A program made the position numbers and the translations under genes. Positions 51,940-59,342 of a stretch of DNA of 64,000 nucleotides are shown piece by piece. Source of the stretch: Pararheinheimera sp036782235 (GTDB lineage: Bacteria; Pseudomonadota; Gammaproteobacteria; Enterobacterales; Alteromonadaceae). How positions within the stretch are numbered: position 1 is the first letter of the stretch; every line of letters begins with the position of its first letter. The notes beneath the pieces are model-generated. The model was given only the letters and a program-made list of their open reading frames with translations, searched no databases and was not told the DNA's origin. The stretch is taken from NCBI RefSeq assembly GCF_036782235.1, contig NZ_DAIPZL010000008.1:1-64000 (forward strand), in the 5' to 3' direction.

Positions 51940-53151
51940 TTATTTACGGGTCTGGGCTAAAAATGACTCACCATAAGCCAGTTTTTCCAGACCAAAAAAT
52001 TCGGCCAGCGTTTGGCCCATGTCGGCAAAACTTTGTCTTTGCCCTAAATTGACCGCCGCTACTTTGGGGCCACTGAACAGCACAGGCACAAATTCGCGGG
52101 TGTGTTCGGTGCCAACCCAGGTCGGATCACAGCCATGATCGGCCGTCATCAGCAGCACTGAGTCTTCATCAAGCGCTTTGATAATTTCCGGCAGGCGGCT
52201 GTCAAAATATTCCAGCGCTTCACCATAACCTATCGCATCACGGCGATGGCCGTAGTTCTGGTCAAAATCCACCAGATTGGTAAAAATCAGGCTGCGATCC
52301 GGCGCCTTGGCAAATTCAGCCAGCGTGGTGTCCACCAAAGCGGCCAGGCCATTGGCTTTCACGCTTTTACTAATCCCCTGATGGGCGTAAATATCGGCAA
52401 TTTTACCAATGCTGACCACAGTGCCACCGGCCTGGGTCAGCTTATCCAGCAGTGTTGGTGCCGGTGGTAATACTGAATAATCCTTGCGGTTACCGGTACG
52501 GGCGTAATTGTCTGCCGCATCACCCAAAAACGGCCGTGCTATCACCCGGCCGATATTGTAAGGGTCCAGCAACTCTCTGGCGACTTCACAAAAGTGGTAG
52601 AGTTTATCTAAGCCAAAATGCTCTTCATGCGCAGCTACCTGAAACACACTGTCGGCAGAGGTGTAACAAATTGGCATGCCAGTTTGAATATGCTCATCAC
52701 CAAGCTTCACCAGAATATCAGTGCCTGAGGCATGACAATTGCCGAGAATACCGGGCACACCGGTGCGGGCACATAATTCGTCAATCAGCTCTGGTGGAAA
52801 ACTCTGTTGTTTATTAAGAAAATAACCCCAGTCAAATAACACAGGCACACCGGCAATTTCCCAGTGGCCACTCGGGGTATCTTTGCCACTGGACAATTCC
52901 GCCGCAAAACCATAAGCGCCCTGCACCGGCTCTAAATCGGCCACAGCTGCCATTTCAGACGAAGCCCCAAAAGCAGCTTTCACCAGCCCTAAACGTGCCA
53001 GATGCGGCAGCGCCAGTTGCCGGCCTTTGGCTTTGGCAAAAGCACGCGCAATACTGTTAAAAGTGTTGGCGCCGGCATCACCAAATTTTTCGGCATCTGG
53101 TGCACTGCCAATACCAAAACTATCCAGAACCAGAATAATTGCTTTAGTCAT
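51940..53151 (-). CDS. deoB: Phosphopentomutase
   Basis: Interconverts (deoxy)ribose-1- and -5-phosphate. 403 residues from ATG 53151, which has GAGG eight bases upstream; the frame is open further up without reason. Alkaline-phosphatase-superfamily metal ligands are in ILVLDSFGIGSAPDA, FTNLVDFDQNYGHRRD and LLMTADHGCDPTW with GTEHTREFVPVL. First gene of deoB-deoD-gpt. deoC and deoA are not in view. Confidence 0.95.
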   Translation of the reverse strand: MTKAIILVLDSFGIGSAPDAEKFGDAGANTFNSIARAFAKAKGRQLALPHLARLGLVKAAFGASSEMAAVADLEPVQGAYGFAAELSSGKDTPSGHWEIAGVPVLFDWGYFLNKQQSFPPELIDELCARTGVPGILGNCHASGTDILVKLGDEHIQTGMPICYTSADSVFQVAAHEEHFGLDKLYHFCEVARELLDPYNIGRVIARPFLGDAADNYARTGNRKDYSVLPPAPTLLDKLTQAGGTVVSIGKIADIYAHQGISKSVKANGLAALVDTTLAEFAKAPDRSLIFTNLVDFDQNYGHRRDAIGYGEALEYFDSRLPEIIKALDEDSVLLMTADHGCDPTWVGTEHTREFVPVLFSGPKVAAVNLGQRQSFADMGQTLAEFFGLEKLAYGESFLAQTRK

Positions 53152-53506
53152 CGTTATTACCTCGGTTGACTCTGCACTCAGACCACAGTTGTATCGCCTG
53201 AGTAAAAGCACAAAACCTTTGCTGTGCTTTGCTGGTTTTATCAGAAGCTGTTTATCTCAAACCTGCTCTTGTAAAAATAGCCCAGAGTCCTGCACTTATG
53301 CGTGTGGTATTGCTTTAGAACGGAAATTGCCCGGCTGAACGCCCAACAACAAATCCGGTCAGTCAGACCACAAAAATAAAAAGGGCACGCAGCTTAGAAC
53401 GAAACAAAAATTTTAGCAATCACTTCAGAAATAGCCTGAATAAAGCCGGCTTTTTATCCGGCCATGCCGGCAACAGGGCAGGCATAAGGCGCCAAACAGC
53501 AGAGCA
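53152..53506. other. Spacer between deoB and the moaA leader
   Basis: About 355 bp between divergent genes. It contains the deoB promoter region and an inverted repeat around 53443-53470 (AGCCGGC...GCCGGC). No gene or known operator is recognised. Confidence 0.35.
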
Positions 53507-53725
53507 GCTGAAGCACTCCGCATACCCCTTAGGGAGTAGCCAAAAGCCCCCTTCAAGGTCATAACAATCCCCCGTCTCTGCCTCTACCATAAGCACAACG
53601 CCGAGCTGTGCAAGCTAAGTCCTGATATTCCGGATAGGTGATTGCCACATGCAATCCGCCTGCAGCAGCCGTGGCAATTGGGCCACCGGGCCTGACGGGA
53701 AACGGTCAGACCTCCCCACTCAGGA
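53507..53725 (+). promoter_or_regulatory. Structured moaA leader, candidate molybdenum-cofactor riboswitch
   Basis: A leader of about 230 nt with several stems: ACTCC / GGAGT (53515-53537), an 8-bp ATTGCCAC / GTGGCAAT stem (53641-53648 with 53671-53678) and CTGACG-GGAAA-CGGTCAG (about 53691-53709), ending in CCTCCCC just before the ribosome site. A stem-loop closed by a purine-rich GGAAA loop followed by a CCUCCC block ahead of moaA is what I recall of the Moco RNA motif. Assignment rests on position and partial resemblance, not on a covariance model. Confidence 0.5.
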
Positions 53726-53738
53726 AAGGTGTGTAGTG

Positions 53739-54710
53739 ATGCTTCAAGATCAATTTAACCGCCGCTTCAGCTACTTAAGGCTGTCGCTGACGGAGAGTTG
53801 CAACTTTCGTTGCAGCTACTGCCTGCCAGATGGCAATGAATGTGCAAGCCGCGCGGAAGAGCTGACGCTGCCGGAAATTAAACGTCTGGTGACCGCCTTT
53901 GCCCTTTGTGGCACCCGCAAAATCCGCCTGACCGGCGGTGAACCCAGCTTGCGCCGTGACTTGTGCGACATTATTGCCACCTGTAAAGCAGTGCCTGGCA
54001 TAGAACAGGTCGCGATGACCACCAATGGCTACCGGCTTAAACGGGATATTCAAAGCTGGCTGGACGCAGGGCTGGATGCACTCAATGTCAGTGTCGACAG
54101 CCTAGATCCCGCCACTTTTGCGCTGGTCACAGGTCAGGACAAACTGCCGGATATTCTGGAAGGGATTGACCTGGCCAGCAGCCTTGGCATTAAAAAACTG
54201 AAACTCAACACAGTACTGCTACGTCAGCATAATGCCGGTGAACTGCCCGACTTTATGGCTTTTGTCAAAAACCGTGCTGTGACTTTACGTTTTATTGAAC
54301 TGATGCAAACCGGCGACAACAATGCCTTTTTTGCCCGCCAACATCTGTCTGGCGACAGTATCAAGCAGCAGCTGCTCGCCGCCGGCTGGTTATTGGGTGT
54401 CAAAGACGCCCATGCCGGGCCAGCGCAGGAGTTTTTCCATCCACAGCATCGGGGCGGCATTGGCCTTATCATGCCTTACAGCAAAGACTTTTGCGCCGAC
54501 TGTAACAGGCTCAGGGTGTCGAGCCTTGGCGAGCTGTATCTTTGTCTGTTTACCGAACAACACCGCAGTTTGCGTCATTTGCTGACACAGGACGATCCCG
54601 AAGCTGTGCGGCAGTTTTTACAACACAGCCTGCAGTTTAAAAGCAGCAGCCATGCCCTGGCCGAGCACAACACCGGCGCCACCCGCCACCTGGCGATGAT
54701 TGGCGGTTAA
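53739..54710 (+). CDS. moaA: GTP 3',8-cyclase MoaA
   Basis: Radical-SAM enzyme for the first step of molybdopterin synthesis from GTP. 323 residues from ATG 53739, preceded by AGGAAAGG; the longer frame runs through the RNA leader. Cluster 1 is CNFRCSYC (CxxxCxxC); cluster 2 is CADCNRLRVSSLGELYLC; the essential C-terminal Gly-Gly (AMIGG) is intact. First of six genes moaA-mobA-moaB-moaC-moaD-moaE. moaC, its partner for cyclic pyranopterin monophosphate, is in the same operon. Confidence 0.95.
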   Translation: MLQDQFNRRFSYLRLSLTESCNFRCSYCLPDGNECASRAEELTLPEIKRLVTAFALCGTRKIRLTGGEPSLRRDLCDIIATCKAVPGIEQVAMTTNGYRLKRDIQSWLDAGLDALNVSVDSLDPATFALVTGQDKLPDILEGIDLASSLGIKKLKLNTVLLRQHNAGELPDFMAFVKNRAVTLRFIELMQTGDNNAFFARQHLSGDSIKQQLLAAGWLLGVKDAHAGPAQEFFHPQHRGGIGLIMPYSKDFCADCNRLRVSSLGELYLCLFTEQHRSLRHLLTQDDPEAVRQFLQHSLQFKSSSHALAEHNTGATRHLAMIGG

Positions 54711-54781
54711 AACACCCAGGTTAAAGTGCGGCAGTAAAAAGGCATTTGATGCAGCTTTGTGACAACAGGCAGGTTTTCGAT

Positions 54782-55432
54782 ATGACAGACCAAAAACAAC
54801 ACCACAGCAGCGCGGCCAATCCGCTTAAAAGCGCTATTATTCTGGCCGGCGGCCGCTCCAGCCGGATGGGACAAGACAAAGCCCTGTTGCAACTGGCCGG
54901 ACAAAGTCAGCTAAGCCGCACCGTAGCGCTGGCCAAAGCGGCGGGCTGTGACCAGATTTTAATCAGCCGCAATCAACCCGGTTTTATTTATGATCTGTAC
55001 CCTGGCGCTGGGCCTTTAGCCGGTATTCAGGCGGCCTTATCACAGGTGCATGCACCAAGCTGCCTGCTGCTGCCGGTGGACACGCCACTGCTGGAACCAC
55101 AGCTGCTGGCTCTGTTATGGCGGTACCCTTGTGCCAGTTTCGAAGCTTCACCGCTGCCTGCCGTGATCCCAAACAACAGTGCAGTGCGACAGTGGTTGTT
55201 ACAGCAGCTGCAACAAGCCGCCGCCCACAACCAGCCAACAAGTTGTGCCCCTGGTGCCGCTTTATCGGTCACTGCGCTACTGCACTATTGTGGCGGTCAG
55301 AGCCTGCCTTGCCCTGTGCCCGAAGCCCTATTAAACACCAATACACCGGATGAGTGGCAACAAGCCACAAGGCGTTATCAGCGCCAACAACAGCAGTATC
55401 AAATGCTTCAGGAGATCACACCTTATGGCTAA
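54782..55432 (+). CDS. mobA: Molybdenum cofactor guanylyltransferase MobA
   Basis: Adds GMP to Mo-molybdopterin to make the bis-MGD cofactor used by nitrate reductase and other DMSO-reductase-family enzymes. 216 residues from ATG 54782; ATG 54749, with a good AAAAAGG site, gives 11 more. The NTP-binding LAGGRSSRMGQDKALL and PGAGPLAGIQAAL are typical; the usual CDxP metal motif is PVDTPLL here. Insertion of mobA within the moa operon is unusual compared with E. coli, where it sits with mobB. It overlaps moaB by 8 bp. Confidence 0.88.
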   Translation: MTDQKQHHSSAANPLKSAIILAGGRSSRMGQDKALLQLAGQSQLSRTVALAKAAGCDQILISRNQPGFIYDLYPGAGPLAGIQAALSQVHAPSCLLLPVDTPLLEPQLLALLWRYPCASFEASPLPAVIPNNSAVRQWLLQQLQQAAAHNQPTSCAPGAALSVTALLHYCGGQSLPCPVPEALLNTNTPDEWQQATRRYQRQQQQYQMLQEITPYG

Positions 55433-55994
55433 AACCGCCAAAGAGTTCCAACCACTGTCAGTGGTGGTGCTGACAGTGTCCAGCCGCCATACACCGGCCA
55501 CCGACAGCAGCGGCGATCTGATTTGCCATCTGTTGCAACAAGCCGGCCATCAGCTCAGCCACAGGGCCATAGTGGCGTCGGATAAATATCAAATCCGCGC
55601 TGAAGTATCGCGGCTGCTGTGTGAAAACCAGCATCAGGTAATTTTACTGAATGGTGGCACCGGTTTTTCCGCCGACAACTGTACTGTTGCCGCCATCAGC
55701 GCTTTGTTTGATCAGCAAGTGCCCGGCTTTGGTGAGCTGTTCCGCCAGCTGTCTTTTAGCGATATTGGCAGTGCAGCTTTGCAATCAAATGCCGTCGCTG
55801 GCCTTGCCAATCACAAGCTGCTGGTGGCGATGCCGGGCTCCCCTTCTGCCTGTGAACTGGCGATGCAACAGCTGGTGCTGCCGCAGCTTGATGCCAGACA
55901 AGGTCCGTGCAATTTTGCGCCTCTGCTATTGCAGCCGGTGAAGGCCGACGGCAGCGCCCCTCTTGATGAAACCCGGTTATGTTGCCCACGCTGA
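55425..55994 (+). CDS. moaB: MoaB/MogA-family molybdopterin-binding protein
   Basis: MoCF_biosynth-fold protein; MogA-type members adenylylate molybdopterin, while E. coli MoaB is a paralogue of uncertain need. 189 residues from ATG 55425, inside the end of mobA. Seen: VVVLTVSSRHTPATDSSGDLI, LNGGTGFSADNCTV (usually TGGTGxxxxDxT, so the Asp is shifted to an Asn-Cys context), and AMPGSPSACELAM. Because no other mogA is in view it may do the adenylylation step. Confidence 0.82.
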   Translation: MAKTAKEFQPLSVVVLTVSSRHTPATDSSGDLICHLLQQAGHQLSHRAIVASDKYQIRAEVSRLLCENQHQVILLNGGTGFSADNCTVAAISALFDQQVPGFGELFRQLSFSDIGSAALQSNAVAGLANHKLLVAMPGSPSACELAMQQLVLPQLDARQGPCNFAPLLLQPVKADGSAPLDETRLCCPR

Positions 55995-56024
55995 CTGGCC
56001 GACCTAACCCAAGGAGAAGATGAG

Positions 56025-56588
56025 ATGCCACAAGATTTAACCAGCACAACCATGGCAGCCAACACTGAGCTGACGCATCTGAGCCAGGATGGCAGCGCCC
56101 GCATGGTGGATGTGGGCGGCAAACAACACAGTCAGCGCCAGGCTATTGCTTCGGCTTTGGTACAAACCACACCAGCGGTGATTGCATTATTACAAAGTGC
56201 CGGTCTGAAAAAAGGGGATGCACTGGCCTGTGCCCGTATCGCCGGCATTATGGCGGCCAAAAAAACCAGCGATTTGATCCCCTTATGCCATCCGTTGGCA
56301 CTGAATAAAGTAGAAATTGAATTCAGCCTCGACGAAAGGCTTGGCCAGCTACAGATTGTTGCCACCTGCGCCGTCAACGGCAATACCGGCGTGGAAATGG
56401 AGGCTTTAACAGCTGCGGCCGTCAGCGCCCTGACCATTCACGATATGTGTAAAGCTGTGGATCCGGCACTGGTGGTGAGTCACATTCAGCTGGAGGAAAA
56501 AACCGGTGGTAAATCCGGACTCTGGCAAAGAGCGGCTTTTTTAACTCAACGCAAAGCACAGGCAATAACGGAGCAACCTCATGATTAA
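56025..56588 (+). CDS. moaC: Cyclic pyranopterin monophosphate synthase MoaC
   Basis: Converts the MoaA product 3',8-cyclo-GTP to cPMP. 187 residues, some 25 longer than E. coli at both ends. AAGGAG eight bases upstream fixes the start. Conserved blocks: ARMVDVGGK, AGIMAAKKTSDLIPLCHPL, NTGVEMEALTA and IHDMCKAVD with the active Lys in EEKTGGKSG. It overlaps moaD by 8 bp. Confidence 0.95.
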   Translation: MPQDLTSTTMAANTELTHLSQDGSARMVDVGGKQHSQRQAIASALVQTTPAVIALLQSAGLKKGDALACARIAGIMAAKKTSDLIPLCHPLALNKVEIEFSLDERLGQLQIVATCAVNGNTGVEMEALTAAAVSALTIHDMCKAVDPALVVSHIQLEEKTGGKSGLWQRAAFLTQRKAQAITEQPHD

Positions 56589-56829
56589 AATCCTGTTTTT
56601 TGGGGCACTACGCGAAAGATTACAATGTGCCGGCCTGCAAATGCCGCTGCATACCCCTTGTGCTGTATCTGAGCTGCTCAACCAGCTGCGCCAGCAATCT
56701 GCGCTTTTTGCCGGCGCTTTGGCAGACGACAACCTGCTCTGTGCATTGAATCAGCAACTTTGTGGCACTGAGGTGCTGGTTCAGCCAGGCGATGAAGTGG
56801 CGTTTTTCCCACCTGTCACCGGAGGTTAG
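56581..56829 (+). CDS. moaD: Molybdopterin synthase sulfur carrier subunit MoaD
   Basis: 82-residue ubiquitin-fold protein that carries the thiocarboxylate on its C-terminal Gly-Gly (EVAFFPPVTGG). Starts IKILFFGALRERL, as usual. It overlaps moaC and is followed by moaE 4 bp later; MoaD and MoaE form the synthase heterotetramer. Confidence 0.93.
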   Translation: MIKILFFGALRERLQCAGLQMPLHTPCAVSELLNQLRQQSALFAGALADDNLLCALNQQLCGTEVLVQPGDEVAFFPPVTGG

Positions 56830-56833
56830 TCTG

Positions 56834-57352
56834 ATGCCAGAACTCAATATGCCAACAGCACAACAGCAGAAGGAACAGCCGCAGAAAGAACAACAGTTAC
56901 AGCCTAAGTTCGATATCCGGGTGCAAAACGCTGATTTTTCCCTGCAGGATATTTATCAGCAGCTGGCTGCCACCCCTTATTGTGGTGCTGTGGTCACTTT
57001 TGTCGGTTTGGTGCGGGATCATCCACAGCTGCAACTTCAGGCACTGGAGCTGGAGCATTACCCGGGTATGACCGAAAAAGCACTGCTGCAGATAGCCACT
57101 GAAGCAGCACAAAGATTTGCGTTAAAAGCTGTGTCGGTGGTGCACCGTATTGGCGTACTGGCACCACAACAACAAATAGTGCTGGTGGGCGTGGCATCGG
57201 CACATCGTGGCAGCGCCTTTGCCGGTGCCGAATTTATTATGGATTATTTAAAAACCAAAGCGCCGCTGTGGAAAAAACAATATGACGCCGATGGCGCGGC
57301 CTGGGTAGAAGCAAAAGTCTCAGATCAGGCGCAACGGCAAAAATGGCAGTAA
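56834..57352 (+). CDS. moaE: Molybdopterin synthase catalytic subunit MoaE
   Basis: Transfers two sulfurs from MoaD to cPMP to make molybdopterin. 172 residues from ATG 56834, with GGAGG seven to eight bases upstream. Core text FVGLVRDHP, LELEHYPGMTEKAL, VVHRIGVL and the active-site Lys segment MDYLKTKAPLWKKQ. There is a Gln/Lys-rich N-terminal extension of about 25 residues not found in E. coli MoaE. Last gene of the operon, ahead of the hairpin at 57397. Confidence 0.95.
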   Translation: MPELNMPTAQQQKEQPQKEQQLQPKFDIRVQNADFSLQDIYQQLAATPYCGAVVTFVGLVRDHPQLQLQALELEHYPGMTEKALLQIATEAAQRFALKAVSVVHRIGVLAPQQQIVLVGVASAHRGSAFAGAEFIMDYLKTKAPLWKKQYDADGAAWVEAKVSDQAQRQKWQ

Positions 57353-57396
57353 CAAGCTGTTCTTACGGCAAGGTCCAGCGCCACTTGCTTTGTTAT

Positions 57397-57432
57397 ACCG
57401 GTGCTGCAGCTAAAGTTGCTGCACCGGTTTTT
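57397..57432 (+). terminator. Terminator of the moa operon
   Basis: ACCGGTG / CACCGGT outer stem with an inner CAGC / GCTG, followed by TTTTT. Confidence 0.8.
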
Positions 57433-57441
57433 CCATTGTTG

Positions 57442-59175
57442 TTAGCAGCCAGCCAAAGGCGCTGGCTTTTTTTGCGCCGATAAAAAACCTGCCGCAAATT
57501 GCTGTAATCTTGCACTGCTGCTGCCTGGCGGTAACATCACTTCAATCAATGAAAATCTTTTATCGTCCTGCAGTGCCTGCACAAAAGCACTTTCCAGCTG
57601 CGACAAACTCCACACCTGATAAGCCCCACCGCCCATGCCCCGCGCTATCGCCGAATAATTCCAGCCCTGCAACGAGGTGGAACTGAGCTCTGGCGAAAAG
57701 GCTTTAATCATCTGCCAGCCGCTGTTATTGAGCAGCAGCACCACAGGCGCAAAACCATAACGGGCACAGTGGCCAAGCTCCAGCCCTGTCATCTGAAAAG
57801 CACCATCGCCCACCAAAACCAGCGGTCTTAAACCACTGACCGCCTGCACCCCAAGAGCGGCCGGTACCGCATAGCCCATGGAGGCGTAATAAGCTGGCGC
57901 CAACAGATAAGTAGGCTTGACCTGTAAAGATGCAAACAAACAATCGCCAATATCACTGATCACAGGCACCAGCTTTGTTTGCTGGCTTAATAGTTGGTCA
58001 ATCAAGGTTAAAGCTGAAGCAGAATTAAAGGCGGGCTGGGGTTCGGTTTCAGCTAAAGTCTGAGCCGGCACTTTCGCCGGTTCCGGCTTGAAGGCCGGGT
58101 GATCACAAGTGGCTGAGCGCAAGCTGTTATGCGGTAAACTACGGCTGACAAACTCCGGTAACGGCATCTGTAACAGCTGCTGCAGCAACGCAGCAATAGG
58201 CAAATCATGAAATATCACCCCAGCCATTTTTAATTCACCCTGCTGAATAAGCAGCAGTTTTTCCGGTGTAAAAATTTCCTGATGAGCGGCAAAATTACTG
58301 TCGTTCTGGATAACCCCTAGCTGAATAATTAAATCAGCATCGGCCAACAAGGCCAGTGCGGCCGTATCCTGTCGGTCAACAAAAACACCGGCATACTGCG
58401 GATGGTTTTGGTTGACACAGGCTCGCCCCAGCAAAGTGGTGAGCATTGGCGCATTCAGCCGGCTGGCGAGTTCTTCTACCAAAGACACAGCGGCAAAACG
58501 CCTGATGCCAATGCCACATAACAACACTGGTTTTTTCGCTTGCTGCAGCCGTTTTAACATAGCGTCACAGGCCAGTTGCAGCTCTTGCCGATATAAAGGA
58601 TCCTGCCCCTGCTGCTGGCAATGCAAAGCCGCTATGGCTTGTGCCACCTGGGCATGAGCCAGTGGCCAGCAGGCAGCATCCCGAGGGATTTCAATCAGCA
58701 CAGGGCGTGATTCACGCTGACAGGTCTGAATCGCACGACACAGGTCAGCAGCTGCGGTGTGCACATCGTCCAGCCGCACTTGGGCACAGGTAATTTCGCG
58801 GTAAATATCGCGTTGTGAGTCCAGATGTTTGGCCTGATGGTGGATATGTAAATCACGTTCGATTTCAGCACGGGACGGGAAACCGGCCATGATCACCAGC
58901 GGCACCTGCTCCACATAAGCCTGCGCCACCGCGTTCACCGCATTCAGTGCTCCGGCACCATAAGTAAGCAAAACGGCGCTTGGCTGATTGGCAAAACGGG
59001 CCGCCGCATCGGCAGCAAACACAGCCGAAGGTTCATGGCTGACATAATACAGCGGCAGCTTTTTCGCCTGCTCCAGCTCGGCAAAAAGCGGCAACACAAA
59101 ATCACCCGGTATACCAAAAATTTGTTGCACACCGGCCTGTTGCAATTGTTGCAACAACAAATCAACTAAACGCAT
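57442..59175 (-). CDS. Thiamine-diphosphate 2-keto acid decarboxylase (pyruvate/indolepyruvate decarboxylase family)
   Basis: 577 residues from ATG 59175, with GAGGGT upstream; the open frame further up crosses an FNR-like site and is not used. Non-oxidative decarboxylation of a 2-keto acid to an aldehyde. Order: PYR domain (catalytic Glu in VSHEPSAVFAADA), central domain, PP domain with the ThDP motif GDGAFQMTGLELG...LLLNNSGW. Between the last two domains lies a roughly 50-residue Pro/Ala/Thr-rich linker (about 365-415). Whether pyruvate, phenylpyruvate or indolepyruvate is the substrate cannot be told. An FNR-type site suggests anaerobic expression, fitting fermentative use. Confidence 0.85.
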   Translation of the reverse strand: MRLVDLLLQQLQQAGVQQIFGIPGDFVLPLFAELEQAKKLPLYYVSHEPSAVFAADAAARFANQPSAVLLTYGAGALNAVNAVAQAYVEQVPLVIMAGFPSRAEIERDLHIHHQAKHLDSQRDIYREITCAQVRLDDVHTAAADLCRAIQTCQRESRPVLIEIPRDAACWPLAHAQVAQAIAALHCQQQGQDPLYRQELQLACDAMLKRLQQAKKPVLLCGIGIRRFAAVSLVEELASRLNAPMLTTLLGRACVNQNHPQYAGVFVDRQDTAALALLADADLIIQLGVIQNDSNFAAHQEIFTPEKLLLIQQGELKMAGVIFHDLPIAALLQQLLQMPLPEFVSRSLPHNSLRSATCDHPAFKPEPAKVPAQTLAETEPQPAFNSASALTLIDQLLSQQTKLVPVISDIGDCLFASLQVKPTYLLAPAYYASMGYAVPAALGVQAVSGLRPLVLVGDGAFQMTGLELGHCARYGFAPVVLLLNNSGWQMIKAFSPELSSTSLQGWNYSAIARGMGGGAYQVWSLSQLESAFVQALQDDKRFSLIEVMLPPGSSSARLQQFAAGFLSAQKKPAPLAGC

Positions 59176-59233
59176 CAGTTCACCCTCAATCACTTGAATA
59201 CAGCCAGTGTGAGCGCTCAAAAGACAAGGCTTG

Positions 59234-59247
59234 TTGACCTGGATCAA
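59234..59247 (-). promoter_or_regulatory. FNR/Anr-like site upstream of the decarboxylase
   Basis: TTGACCTGGATCAA matches the FNR consensus TTGAT-N4-ATCAA with one change, about 60-70 bp before the decarboxylase start. Oxygen-responsive control is inferred. Confidence 0.55.
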
Positions 59248-59342
59248 GCAAGTTACAGCACGCTAACAGCGCAAAAGAGGTATTGCTGGTGAGGAGAAAT
59301 AAACGGCAGCCTGATCAGTCACGACAGTCGGCTGCGCCAGGC

